Origin: Pterobdella sp. o SKG-2022
Taxonomy: Eukaryota > Annelida > Clitellata > Hirudinida > Piscicolidae
Assembly (NCBI GenBank): GCA_964035795.1
Contig: OZ038322.1
Coordinates: 12,726,038 to 12,790,037 of the forward strand
Direction: 5' to 3'
Length of the DNA: 64,000 nucleotides
The notes under the pieces are model-generated. The model was not told the DNA's origin. It did no database searches and was given only the letters and a program-made list of their open reading frames with translations. A program made the position numbers and the translations under genes. Below, piece by piece: positions 1 through 10,899 of the stretch. Every line of letters begins with the position of its first letter. Within the stretch, counting starts at the first letter, position 1.

Positions 1-232
1 CAAATAAACTTTGATATGATCTCTTTTTAGTCACATTATTAAAACTGAATAATTTGGTAAAACATTTTTATTAACGAGCCATTTACTCTACGAAGTGTTA
101 GATGGCAAAATGTCAACAACGTTGATTTTAACTTTATTTATGCGCTAAACAAATAAAATAATTAAATTTTTATAATTAAATTATTTTAAAAATTATTATT
201 CACAATAGTTTTTCAAAAATATAATTTAAGAA

Positions 233-2049
233 CTACTTTCCAGAATTTTTTTCATTATTAACTTCGTTACTTTCTTGTTCTTCTTGAGCTTCAGGCAATG
301 GTTCATCTTTTTTGTTTGAGTTGTCAACGTTTTCATTTTTATCACTAACTTTCTTAAGTTCATCTTTGATTGGACTTTTATGATTTTCTTCACCAACATC
401 CTTCATTTCTTCATCTTTTTTTGAAACTTCTTCACTCTCCATTGTCTCACCTACTTCCATTTGTTCTCTTTCAGGTTGTTCACTATCATTCTTGTTCTCT
501 TCAAGAACAACACTTGAATCCCCTATTGATTCATCAACAGCACTTATTTGAAAATCTTCCCTTATGGTTTTATCTACTTCTTCTTCACTCTCAGCATGCT
601 CTTCTACTGTGTCATTATCTTCTTTTTTAGATTGTTTTTTGGGAGGTCCTTCATCATCATCTTCATCTTCTACTTCTTCATCTTTTTTACCTTCTAAAAT
701 ATTCTTTAGTTCTTCATCCAACAGCTTTCTTCGTTTTGCCACAACAACTAATTAAATTTGTGATTGGAATTAGTTTTCAAATTCAATACTTGAAAAAAAA
801 ATTTTTTTTGAAATTAAGTTAAACATTTAATACAAACCTTCAATTAGCTTTTTAGACTTTTCAAGTTTTTCCAAAGATATTTTATTATGTATCTAAAAAG
901 AAAAATAAATTGTTTAGAAAATATATGGATCAAAATTATTAGTAATATTTGAACCATACTTTAGGCAAATAATAAATATTAGGTTTAGCATCAGTACGGA
1001 TGTAATTTGTCAACTGTTTTGATTGATCTTCCCACTCTTCATGCTGATCATAATTTTAAAGCAAAGTTAATCATTTAATAAAAAGTTGTCAGAATAGTAC
1101 ACACTCATATACATGGTCCTATAATTTTACTTACCAATTGAACAACATCCATTTTTAATTGGAGTCTTCGAAGTTTAATTTCATTATGTTTTTTATTCAT
1201 GAATAATTCCTGTCTTTCTTTTTTCGCTTCTTCTTTGTCTTTTTTATGTTGTTCCTCTAATCTTTTTTCTATTTCTTGTCTCTTCTTTTCCTGTCTCTCA
1301 TTTTTATTTCCTTCAGTTTTGAAACTTGCAAGAGTTCCCATCAGTAATCCAAACATTCTTTTATTTCTAGCATTCCCTTCCTTATCTTTGTTTTGTTGTT
1401 CAATTATTTCTTCTCTAGATTTAGCTAAGCCACTTCTAGCCACAACGGAAGAAGCTACAGAGATCTAATTGATAAAGAATAGGAAAGCATTATTCAAAGT
1501 TAGGTATCTATAACATCATTGTAAATATCCTACTTTTGACTTCTCATAGTAATATTCATCTTCATAATTGTTAGAGCTTCTGCGATTCAATCCTATGTGA
1601 GTATTACCACTTGGCCTGAAAAAAAATTTTCATTTAAGGATACTGTTATTCAATATATTCAATACCTTTTTCTATTCAAAGCTGATCTCCCTTCATAATT
1701 TGAATCTCTAGAGTTAACATTCATATTTTTTGAAAAAGTTTGAAATTTTTAAGCAATAATTTAAAACTAAATAACACCCAACCTTGATCTGAAGTCCTGA
1801 TTATTTCTGAAGGGTCTGAAATTATATGGAAATTTTAAAATGTTTCAAAGAAAATTTAAAAATTACGATCAAAATTAAATTTTTTAAATTAAATCTTTTC
1901 TTTTTCTTGAAATAATTATTTTACCTGTTTTCTACTCCATCACGGCCGGTGATTTTTTTAATTGTTTCATCAGTTTGCACGATTGTTTTTTTAGTTTTTT
2001 CTATTTCATCTTTTAGCATTTCAACCGTTCTAATTGGAGAAAGCGCCAT
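233..2049 (-). CDS. PNN: Pinin (splicing-associated SDK/MemA domain protein)
   Basis: Pinin is a nuclear protein of splicing speckles and the exon-junction/ASAP-PSAP network. The ATG lies at 2049-2047. The first exon (to about 1926) gives an N-terminus with TVEMLKDEIEK and then KKITGRDGVEN, the pinin N-terminal pattern. Short exons follow at about 1817-1783, 1740-1668 and 1619-1533. The long exon at about 1466-1134 holds the charged helix NKRMFGLLMGTLASFK followed by many E/K/R residues, which is the pinin/SDK/MemA domain. The exon at about 1045-957 encodes YIRTDAKPNIYYLP, matching the conserved segment after that domain. The last exon (about 755-233) starts with RRKLLDEELKN and continues as an acidic E/D/K/S tail to a stop at 233. 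Vertebrate pinin has a longer, serine/arginine-rich C-terminus; here an acidic tail ends the protein. Splice sites were placed by eye. Confidence 0.9.
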
Positions 2050-2620
2050 TTTGTAAAATTACTTTGACAAATCTATTTTCGCGTTCCCTTAAGCTTTGCA
2101 ACGATATTATAGTTCTTGACTGAAAGATAGCTCAAGAAAATTATTCTTATTTTTTATATAACTGAATTCTTCACCAAATATGGATTATTTAACTAATTAA
2201 TTTTTTCAAACTTTTTGATTCATTAGATAACATTATCATCTTTTATTGTCTTGGATTCTTATATTCAATCAATAAAGTATCCAACAAAAGTGTGATAAGA
2301 AATAAAAAAGATGTAAAATAATATTAAGCTAATGAAAATTTCACATATTCAGTAATTCGATAATGTATACTTGTTCAGAATATGATTCTGTAAAGTATTA
2401 GAAAAAGCAAGCAAAAGACATTAAGTTTGAAAATTTGAATTATTCCTTCCAAAGTAAATGATTAATTTTAATAATTTTTAAATATTATAAAAAAAATTAC
2501 AACTATTTTTTTTGCATAGTTTATAAATTAAAAAAAATAAACTTCTAAATGCAGTTATGTGCTACAGCTTTTTTTTGAAAATTAAAATTTCATACTAATT
2601 ATAATTTATAAATAAAAATT
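2050..2620. other. Upstream region of pinin, no gene seen
   Basis: Very AT-rich DNA between the pinin start and the inverted-repeat element. It should hold the pinin promoter and 5' UTR, but no core promoter motif stands out. No coding signal is seen. Confidence 0.4.
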
Positions 2621-2624
2621 AAGA

Positions 2625-3225
2625 TAGAGAAGAAGAAGGACAAAGCCAAGAAAGGATGCTGGCAGCATTGCCACGGACATTAGCCAAGGAAATCTTTTGA
2701 CGAAACCAAACTGCCTCCAGAGGGTCTCCCGTCCCCGTCGCCTCGAAAAATTTTCTGCCTAATTCCTTGACGAAAGTACCGGTTGAGAGACTACAGCAAC
2801 CGGTAGTCTCGAATGCTACGGGTTAGAAAAGAAAATTACCCACCAAGCCTTGATATTTGCGGCTTTGGATTAATTTCCACTTATCCATTTTTTTCTATTT
2901 CGTTAAAAAGGTTTTTGGAAAATTTTTAGAGTTTTCTTTATTGAAAGTTCCAATGAATGGGACGCAACAGTTGTCAACGCTTTTTCCAAGTCCCACATTG
3001 TCGCCAGCTCCATCGAGTAAGGATCTAGCGCAAAATCTGCGAAAATATTAAAAAACCACAAATATCAGGGCTTGGTGGACAACTTCCATTTTCAACCCGT
3101 TGCATTCGAAACCTTTTAGAGGCAGTCTGGTTGCGCCAGAAAATTTCCCTTGCAATTGTCCGCAGCAATGCTACCAGCATTCTTTCCTGTTTCCGTTCTT
3201 CTTCTCCTTTCTCTTAAGTGTAGTT
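2625..3225. repeat. Palindromic repeat made of two inverted copies of a GC-richer element
   Basis: The left arm (about 2630-2870), read on the minus strand, matches the right arm (about 3040-3215) read on the plus strand. Shared landmarks are GGAGGCAGT-TGGTT, then TGTCC-GCAATGCT-CCAGCAT, and inward a CAAATATCA-GGCTTGGTGG block. A third copy in plus orientation sits at about 51900-52240. The element is clearly richer in G+C than its surroundings. Read forward, the copies resemble the C-terminal part of a transposon-encoded protein (LFEATGNPLEAVWL in the third copy), broken by frameshifts. The family is not identified. The head-to-head arrangement could be a foldback element or two independent insertions. 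Confidence 0.75.
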
Positions 3226-3544
3226 TTTTTTTAACTTAATTTACACTTTCAACAATGTATTTTTTTTATTTTTTCAAAAATGAAATCTTTTTAAAAAAAA
3301 AAGATTTTATTAAAACTAAAATCTTGAAAGTTTCAATGAAGAAGACTTCATTGAAAACTTAAACTTGAAATAATCAAGTTGAAGAAATAAAAATCAGAGC
3401 TGGCATCATCCAAAGAAACTGTTTAAGCGCCATTCTGCTTATGCTAGGTCTGTACAAATAAGTTTATAAAGGCAATTTTATTTATGCTTATTCAGGAATA
3501 TTTACTAAACTAGCCTATTAACAAAAAAAATTTGAATCAAACAC

Positions 3545-3664
3545 TTGATAACTGAATAATAACACGTAGCTTTTCGTAAGTTGAACTTACATTATTATTA
3601 CAAGTTTGTGTACTTGATAATGTGAGTTCATATTTCGAAAAACTTCGTGTTATTATTTAGTCAA
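3545..3664. repeat. Hairpin MITE with about 48-bp terminal inverted repeats
   Basis: The left end TTGATAACTGAATAATAACA and what follows is nearly the reverse complement of the right end at about 3617-3664. Both arms include AATAATAACACG, a CTTTTCG-like segment and a GAACT-ACATTA segment. The loop is about 25 bp. No transposase is encoded. Related short elements occur at 26660-26845 and, more weakly, at 30885-30960, 45305-45345 and 51420-51445. Confidence 0.75.
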
Positions 3665-4575
3665 TAAAAAAACTCGATTCAAATCGTTTTTATATATTTT
3701 AAGTTTCAGAATGTTTGTCATATGAATTCAAAAATATGCTTGTTTTTCTATTTTTTCCGACTCCTTGAATTCTCAAACGAAATATTAAAAGTTAGTTTTT
3801 CACGCGAAAAAAATAAAATTCTATGATTTTATTTAAGCCATGCAAAATTATTTAATTGTTAATAGTCCAAAATATGCCAATTTCTTCATTTACTGAACAT
3901 AAAAAACGGATGCTTAAACTTGTATATAGAATATCCTATACCAGTTGTAAAAAAGAAACATCTACGTTTTATAAAATTTCTTGAAAATGTTTAAATATTA
4001 ATTAATTGATAATGTTAACTAGTCTCACGAAAAACTTGGTACTAAAATTTTCATACCTACAATGTTTTTTCTAGTAATCGAGTTCTTACGCTTAAATGGT
4101 AGTTACAGTCAAGCATTATCAAGTGCGTAAATAATTATTTTTTATAATCAAAAAAAAAATGTTTAACATGATGGATAAATTCTTAGTATTCATTACTTAA
4201 ATTATGAATGTATGATGAAGCTTCGATTAATTCTTAAAAAGAATATTAAAACTAATGATTTTTTCAAGTCAAGATGTTAGTGAAATTCAATAATATAACT
4301 TGAACATGTCACTATTTCATAAAATTATTATAACAATTCATTACAAATATTTTTTCATTTTAAACCTACTAAACCGAAATAATTTAATGACAACGTGAAT
4401 TAGCCTAAAAGAATATTAACTTTGAAAGAGATAAGTTTTGAAGACATGTGCTTTAAAAAAATGCATAAATAAAATTTATTTTTTAGATGTTTCTCAATTA
4501 AAACTGATTTTTAAAAATTTTTTATTTAAGCCTTGTAGTATATAAAATACCTAACAAAAGTACCTTGTTTAAATC
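3665..4575. other. Intergenic AT-rich DNA
   Basis: Lies between the MITE and the end of the HUNK-like kinase. I see no open frame with family resemblance, no RNA gene and no obvious repeat. It probably includes the 3' UTR of the kinase. Confidence 0.4.
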
Positions 4576-6652
4576 TTAATTTTGTGACTTATTTTGAAAA
4601 TTTCTAAACTTTTCCAAAATTAATCGGTAAAATGCCGTTTGGGGAGTTATATTATTAACTAAAAGATCTTTTTTCAGTGTTTTTTTTTCAACTCTTTGGT
4701 ATTCACATACAAATGCTTTAAGCTTCTCTTTAGCCTTTTTAGATACAACACTTTTTTTATTTGGTATATCTGCAATTTTTCAAATATATCATATTTTAAT
4801 TTAGCATAAAATAAAAAATATCAATATAAGATGCAGTTTTTAGCCCAAAACTTGTATAATACATTCAACCGATTGCATGTTATTCTCTACTAAAACACAA
4901 AAGATGTTTTAATTGAAAAAGCCTTTAAAAATTTAATCAAATTATGTTATTTACCTTTCTTATCACAAAACCATTTTTTTTTTAAGACTTCTCTAGCGCT
5001 TAATCTTTCGTTTGGATCTATTTGTAACAAGCCACTCAATAGATCTAAACAATCTGATATTATACATAGGTATTAGTTCATTAACTCTTAATAATGAATC
5101 TTTTGATACTCATTTTGAATAACTGACAAAAAAACATCACCTATAGATAGATCATCCTTAATTTCGTTGATGTCTTCATTGAGAATTTTCGAGATCAATC
5201 CTTTGACAGAAAATGGGAGAACGGTGTAAGGTAAGTCACCGGTGAGTAAAACATACATTATAACCCCTCTGAAAATCAAAACCCACTATATAAAAATTTT
5301 ATTAAAAAAATCTTTCAAAAAATCCCATTTTAAACAGCTATAAATCAATACTGCTGTCGCAATAGATTACTAAGCTCTGATCGCATTACTATCAATAAAA
5401 CTATCAAACACTCACAGACTCCAAAGGTCTGTTTTGAAGTCATAAGGTCTATTACGCAGAAGTTCAGGGGAGGCATATGCTGGACTGCCACACTGTGTTG
5501 AGGTTGCCCTATTGAAGGCTTCAGTACTATCACCATGTTGCTTGTAGTTTTTATAGTAAGGGCTTTTACTTTTGTATGCAGTTATTTTTTTGTTTTTTTG
5601 ATTGAAGTTTTTGCAAGTAATATGATTACATCCTAAACTAGGGTTGTAAATTAAACAGATTGATTTTTGGTAGTTGCTTAAACCGGTTGGAAGTCGATTA
5701 GTTTTTGCAATTTCTTCATAAGTATCTATATGGTTTTCATCAGATAAATACACTGCGTTATTTTTTTGATTTACAAGACTTTTACTGTTTGTGAGAGTTG
5801 CAGACTGAGGTAAAAGAGAAGTACTCAAGCCAAAATCTTAAAAAATATATATTTATATATTGTTGGTGAAATACATGAAAACGGAAATAATCATGAGAAA
5901 AAGTTTATACCAATTATTTTGATAACGCCAGAATTTGAGATTAAAATATTATCAACTTTCAAATCCCTATGAATAACACCTTTGGTATGAATGTAATGAA
6001 GAGACTTTGATATTTGGAAAATATACTTTTGAACTAATATTTCATTCAATTTTGTTTTTTGTTTTATTTCATCCATTAGACTTTTGCCCTCTATCATTTC
6101 CAAGACCAGGTATAAGGATTGTGAGGATTCCATTAAATCCAATAGTTGAACTATGTTTTCCTGCTTCAACTATAAAAGAAAAGTATACTTTATCAAATAC
6201 CTCCAAACTTGAAAGCATTGTATTTTAATTAAGCAAACATCACTTCAACAAATTGTTATCATGTCATACGAACCTTATGCAGTATTTTTGCCTCTCTCTT
6301 CATGTACTTTTGCATGTATGTGTCTTGCTTGCATTTGTTTCTGTCAATCACTTTCACTGCTACCTGAGTAATAATTTTTGATAGTGCATTCATAAGATAG
6401 TTAATACTTCTTTCCAAGCCTCATTTACAGATCATGTATTAATTATTTTTCTTATATTTATAAGCTTATATTAATGCTAAACTTTTCAAAAATATATAAT
6501 CATTAAAAACAGCTAGATTATCATTTCGAATAAATTCAAACTTTTTCTCCCGTTAGAATATGAATGCCTTCTTTGACTTTACAAAACGATCCTTCTCCTA
6601 ATACTTTACCTATTACATAATCTCCCGTTCTGTTAGCAAAACATTCAGGGTT
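4576..6652 (-). CDS. HUNK: HUNK-like serine/threonine protein kinase (5' end not found)
   Basis: The exons splice into a CAMK/SNF1-type kinase domain closest to HUNK. In order: glycine loop VLGEGSFCKVKEG and LTGEK (about 6652-6545); VAVKVID with the ATP-binding lysine and REAKILHK (about 6364-6272); QENIVQLLDLMES, then YIHTKGVIHRDLKVDN with the catalytic aspartate (about 6170-5912). The DFG triplet is rebuilt across the next intron (g|at ttt ggc), and DFGLS opens the exon at about 5827-5412. That exon ends with STQCGSPAYASPELL and DLWSL. The 5270-5150 exon gives VIMYVLLTGDLPYTV, PFSVKGLISKI and DDLSI. The next (about 5060-4960) gives DCLDLLSGLLQIDPNERLS and WFCDKK. The last exon (about 4771-4576) is basic. 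QCGSPAYA-PELL and GDLPYTV-PFS are HUNK-like. About 100 extra residues sit between DFGLS and TQCGSPAY. The first coding exon(s), upstream of NPECFANRTGDYVIG, were not located. Confidence 0.85.
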
Positions 6653-6659
6653 CTGCAAT

Positions 6660-8030
6660 GTAATAGTAGTCGATTTAAATATTATGAAGTTGAATAATTC
6701 AATTAAATTGAGTTTTGATTATAGTGGCATTAGCTTCAGGAGTTTTTAGACCACAGAGTAAAATGAAATACGAAAACAAATAATAACTGAATGCAATGTA
6801 ATTGGATTGAAAGAAAAAAACTAGTTACAAAATGAATATTAAGAAAACAGTCAGTTAGATAATGAATATTTCCAAAATAGCATCAAATTAATAAAATAAC
6901 TAGTTTAAAAAAATGTAGTTTATGCAAACAACTAGAGTACAAAACTAAATAGTGTATCAAATAACTAATGTTCAAAGATAATTATACCAAAAGAACGATT
7001 TTAAAATAATAAATAATGTGGAGAAACCAAAAAAATACTACAATAATGAAGATAATACAACTAATAGCGGGGTCGTTTATCACATTAAGGTGCATTATCA
7101 ATCAAAATTAGGGCTAGATCTTTAATTTTGCTAACGTTTTATGGTGAGGTTAAACTCATCAAAAATTATACTTTTGACTCTCAATAAAGTTATTAAAACA
7201 TTTTTCTTTTTTGATTTTTTTGTTTAAAAATCATGCAGAAAATATTTGAATAAAGTATCGGTTGATATCGTTGAAAGCCAATTCTCAGAATTTTTCAAAA
7301 ATTAACTATTGGATCGCTTATGATTAAATTCATTATTTACAGATTTGTTTTTAAAAATTTAATTTTTATTGAAAATTTTATTTTCTAGACGGAATTATTT
7401 CTGTATTATACGCTTCGTTAACTTTTTGTTTTTCAGTGAAAGAAAAATTTTTTTGGGTTTTTTTGTCAAATTAATTTAATGATATATCTTGTTTACTAAA
7501 ATAAATTGTATATATATAGACTAGTTTACAAAAAAAGTAGTTTTATTAAAGAACTACCAAACTAAAATATTCGTATACAAAAACAATTGTCTCAAAATCA
7601 ACTACTTATAAATTATACAAATATCATTGTATATAGATTCTTTCAGGGCAAAAAATGGGACAAAAATATTATTAATAGAGCTCTAGATTATTTAATAGAG
7701 CTTCTATAAAAATGTGCTAAAAAACTTCCTTAATTATAAAATCTAAAGTTATCAGATCTGAAGAATCAATTAGATTTTGAGTGGGTTCAACGTTTCTTGC
7801 AATAAACTCTAAATGGACCAGAAAAGCTGAAAAATATAAACTATTAAAATAATGAAAGCAAATAAAAGACTTCACAAAACTATTAATTAAAATTTTCAAA
7901 TAGGAAAAATTGAAAATAGTTTTAAAAATGTAATAATTATAAAAAGTGATTTTGTATCATTCATATAAGAAATGAAAAAATAAACAAAGGAGATTTTTTA
8001 AATGATATTACAATTAAGCAACTTTTTGTT
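6660..8030. other. Probable first intron or upstream region of the kinase
   Basis: AT-rich and without clear coding. The start of the HUNK-like gene should lie here or further right. A short dispersed repeat sits at about 7126-7200. Confidence 0.35.
7126..7202 (+). repeat. Short dispersed repeat, copy 1
   Basis: GCTAACGTTTTATGGTGAGG, then TAAACTCATCAAAAATTA and a CTCAATAAA-TTA-TAAAA tail. The same sequence with a few changes recurs at 19456-19535, just after a LINE 3' end, and in weaker form near 51497-51545. It is probably the end of a transposable element. Confidence 0.6.
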
Positions 8031-8210
8031 GGCCCTAATAGTTCAATGGTTGAGCATTAGACTAATTATCTAAAGTTACCGGGTTCAATCCCACATGAGC
8101 CGACAATTCGCACTAGTTCTACAGTGTTTTCGCTACATTAAATTTGTAGCGAGCGCTTTGAACTACAAAAGAAAGCGCTTTATAAATACCAAATTAAATT
8201 ACATTACATT
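8031..8210 (+). repeat. tRNA-derived SINE
   Basis: The 5' part is tRNA-like, with a perfect A box (TAGTTCAATGG, 8039-8049) and B box (GGTTCAATCCC, 8082-8092) spaced as in a pol III internal promoter. The clover is degenerate and no anticodon can be assigned with confidence. A tail follows with TTTGTAGCGAGCGCTTTGAA and AAAGCGCTTTATAAATA, ending in an ACATT repeat. A decayed second copy of the tail and B box lies at 31800-31945. Confidence 0.8.
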
Positions 8211-9275
8211 CTCTAAAATAGGATTTACTTTTTTTTTGTACTTAATAAAATTACCTTTAGTGTTCAAATAATTTGCAGTATTTACTTTGGCTGTAGAAAA
8301 TTACTATATAGGATAATTATGAACTTTTTGTAGAAATATTCCCGCATTAAAAAACCGTTTCAAGTCAATTTTTTCATTGTTTTTTTAATATCGTGTCTTT
8401 GAACACACAACTCTGAATAGTTTGTTTGTATACTTGATAACCGTAAGATTTCACAATAAATAAAAACTAAATAGTGAAAATAGTAAAACCTTAAATAAAC
8501 TAGGGATAGTTTTATAATTCAAATTTTACCAACAAGTAATAAGATATAAAATTAAGTGTTTATATGCTTTTGTTTACAGTCATTTATCGCAAAGACTTGC
8601 ATTAAATTTTCATTATGCTTCTCATATTAAGCAACCATTCTTTCTTACCTGTACGATTCTCGATTGGAAAGCCCTATAGTTTAAATTTCTAATGATAAAG
8701 TGACTTCCTTTTATTGATTTTAGTTATTTATTTATTTGTGTTTTTTACTTTAGTTTATGAATAAATTCTTTTTGTTGAGAAAAACATAGTAAAGAATAGT
8801 TAACTAATAATTAGTTTTGAGTATTTCACTTCAACAATATAATACAACTAATTTACAGAATACTTTTCCGTTAGTAAGAGATATCATATGTTCTAAGTAA
8901 TTGTGAATTTATTAAATTTTTTTTTTTGATTTATGAAGAATTTCTTGAAAAAACAAAACTGTTCTGATACACTAATGAATTATGGCAAAGTTGACTTTGT
9001 CGAAAATTTCAGTTAAATAAAATTTTTTCCAAATATTTCTCCAAGAATCTCTTATAAATCAAGAAAAATATTTTAATAAATTCAAAAATACTTTTTAATA
9101 TTACATTTCATCGATTTTGGATATTTTTCACTTTCTGATGTCTCGTGATAAAGTCGTACTTGTTGAACTTGTAAATATATTCTTAAATAAGTTCATCTAA
9201 TTATTTATAAGGAATTTATCTATTTGAATTTTTTTAATATATGTGGTTAGTTTATAAAAACCTTTTCAATGAAAT
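8211..9275. other. Intergenic AT-rich DNA
   Basis: Between the SINE and the tRNA gene. No coding or RNA gene is seen. A fragment ATACTTGATAA near 8430 recalls the core of the MITE family, but there is no inverted repeat around it. Confidence 0.35.
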
Positions 9276-9346
9276 GCATCGGTGGTTCAGTGGTAGAATG
9301 CTCGCCTGCCACGCGGGCGGCCCGGGTTCGATTCCCGGCCGATGCA
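9276..9346 (+). tRNA. trnG-GCC: tRNA-Gly (GCC)
   Basis: A 71-nt sequence folds as a complete cloverleaf. The acceptor stem is GCATCGG paired with CCGATGC, followed by discriminator A. The D arm contains the A box TGGTTCAGTGG. The anticodon loop is CTGCCAC with anticodon GCC. The T arm is CCCGG-GTTCGATT-CCGGG. A T-run starts about 4 nt after the 3' end and should end pol III transcription. CCA is not encoded, as expected in a eukaryote. No intron is present. It stands alone between the kinase and NUBP1. Confidence 0.97.
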
Positions 9347-9359
9347 GACTTTTTTCGAA

Positions 9360-10895
9360 ATTTATCAAACGAAATAAATTGTTGCTTATTGTTTATATTT
9401 TTGCACTATCATTTTTATTTTTTTGTCTAAACGAAATAAAAATTTTTTTTAATTTTAAAACAAACATGTTTCAACATATTTCTATAAGTATCATAACCAT
9501 TGTATTTTTAAAGATATCTTTTCATGTGCAATTAGAGTTTTTAAAATAAATTCACATAAATATGATACCGAAAAAACTAAAAAAACTGTTTTTTATTCAA
9601 TTCAGACCTGCATAAAAATTATATATCAAAAGATAAAAGAAAGAAACAAAATGAGTTTAATAACGAATAAAAAAATGAAATTCCTAATATATAGAAAAAA
9701 TTTATCTACTTTCATCGTAATTTAAAAACGTGAAAAATTCTGTTTGGGACTTATTTTCATAGACCCAAGCAAATGGCATATAATGTCTTAAAAGGCAACG
9801 ATACAAGAAGATCAATATGTTGTCAAATACTTCTCAAATAGTGAAATCTTGGTTATAACAAAAATTATACTCTGTAACTATGAGAGCTAAATAAGATGTA
9901 ATTTTAAGTGAAAAATCTACTACGATTGTATTTTCATGTTGCCATATTGTTTTTAAATATATTACAGAATCATTTTGGATAATAATGAAACAATAATTAA
10001 AAATAAAAAGTTGAAAAATGAATTAATTAAAAATTAGTTTAAAAGTTTTTGAAAAAAAGATAATTTTTTATTCAACAGTCAATCTTATACCTTCAAAGTG
10101 TTGTGTATATGATCTTTCAGACTACTTAGAAAACAAGAAATCAAATGGTCTCTCTTAAAAGAGTACATGGAAACCGCAGCTGTTAAAACCTTTATTTCAT
10201 ATGATCATTCTCTATATGAATTTCGTATCTTTGAACAATTTGATTTAAATCCTTTATTACTTGTTTAAAGATAATTTGCTTCACTACAATGCAAAGTAGG
10301 TGGGTTTATATATTTTCGTGATATTTCTTCACATATAAATATGTTACGCCTAATGTATAGTCCTCGAATATATATAATCCTTGAAATTAACAGTCGTATG
10401 TTGAGAATTATTCGACTCTAAAATACGAAAAAAACACAATTCACTTTTTTTATAACATAAATCGAAAAGCTTTGAGCCAGTATGTACTTTGAATATTTTT
10501 TAGCCACAATAATTGCACCTAAGTTTTATTCATAAGACTCTGAAATTTTCTAATTATTCTTGACATGAAATTAAAAAACTATAAAATCTTTTTATTTCAA
10601 TAAATAAATTTTAAAAATATATTCTATGATAAAAAAACATAAAAAATAAGAAGTTTTGAATTGATATTTTAATAAAAAACTTAATCAATTAAATTATTCT
10701 TCTACTGGAATGAATAAACATTCATGTATTAAACTCCATTATCGATAAAAATAAAATAATTGCTGAGAAAAATTTTAATAAATGAGTTATAAGGATCAAG
10801 TGGATATACCAAGCTGTGCTCCATTACAAAAATCTATCACTTCTGAAAATATTTTTCATATATTCTTCGTATCATTTACACAGTATATTTTAAAA
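9360..10895. other. Intergenic AT-rich DNA
   Basis: Between tRNA-Gly and the NUBP1 stop. No coding region or recognisable repeat is seen. The part near 10890 is probably NUBP1 3' UTR. Confidence 0.35.
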
Positions 10896-10899
10896 CTAA

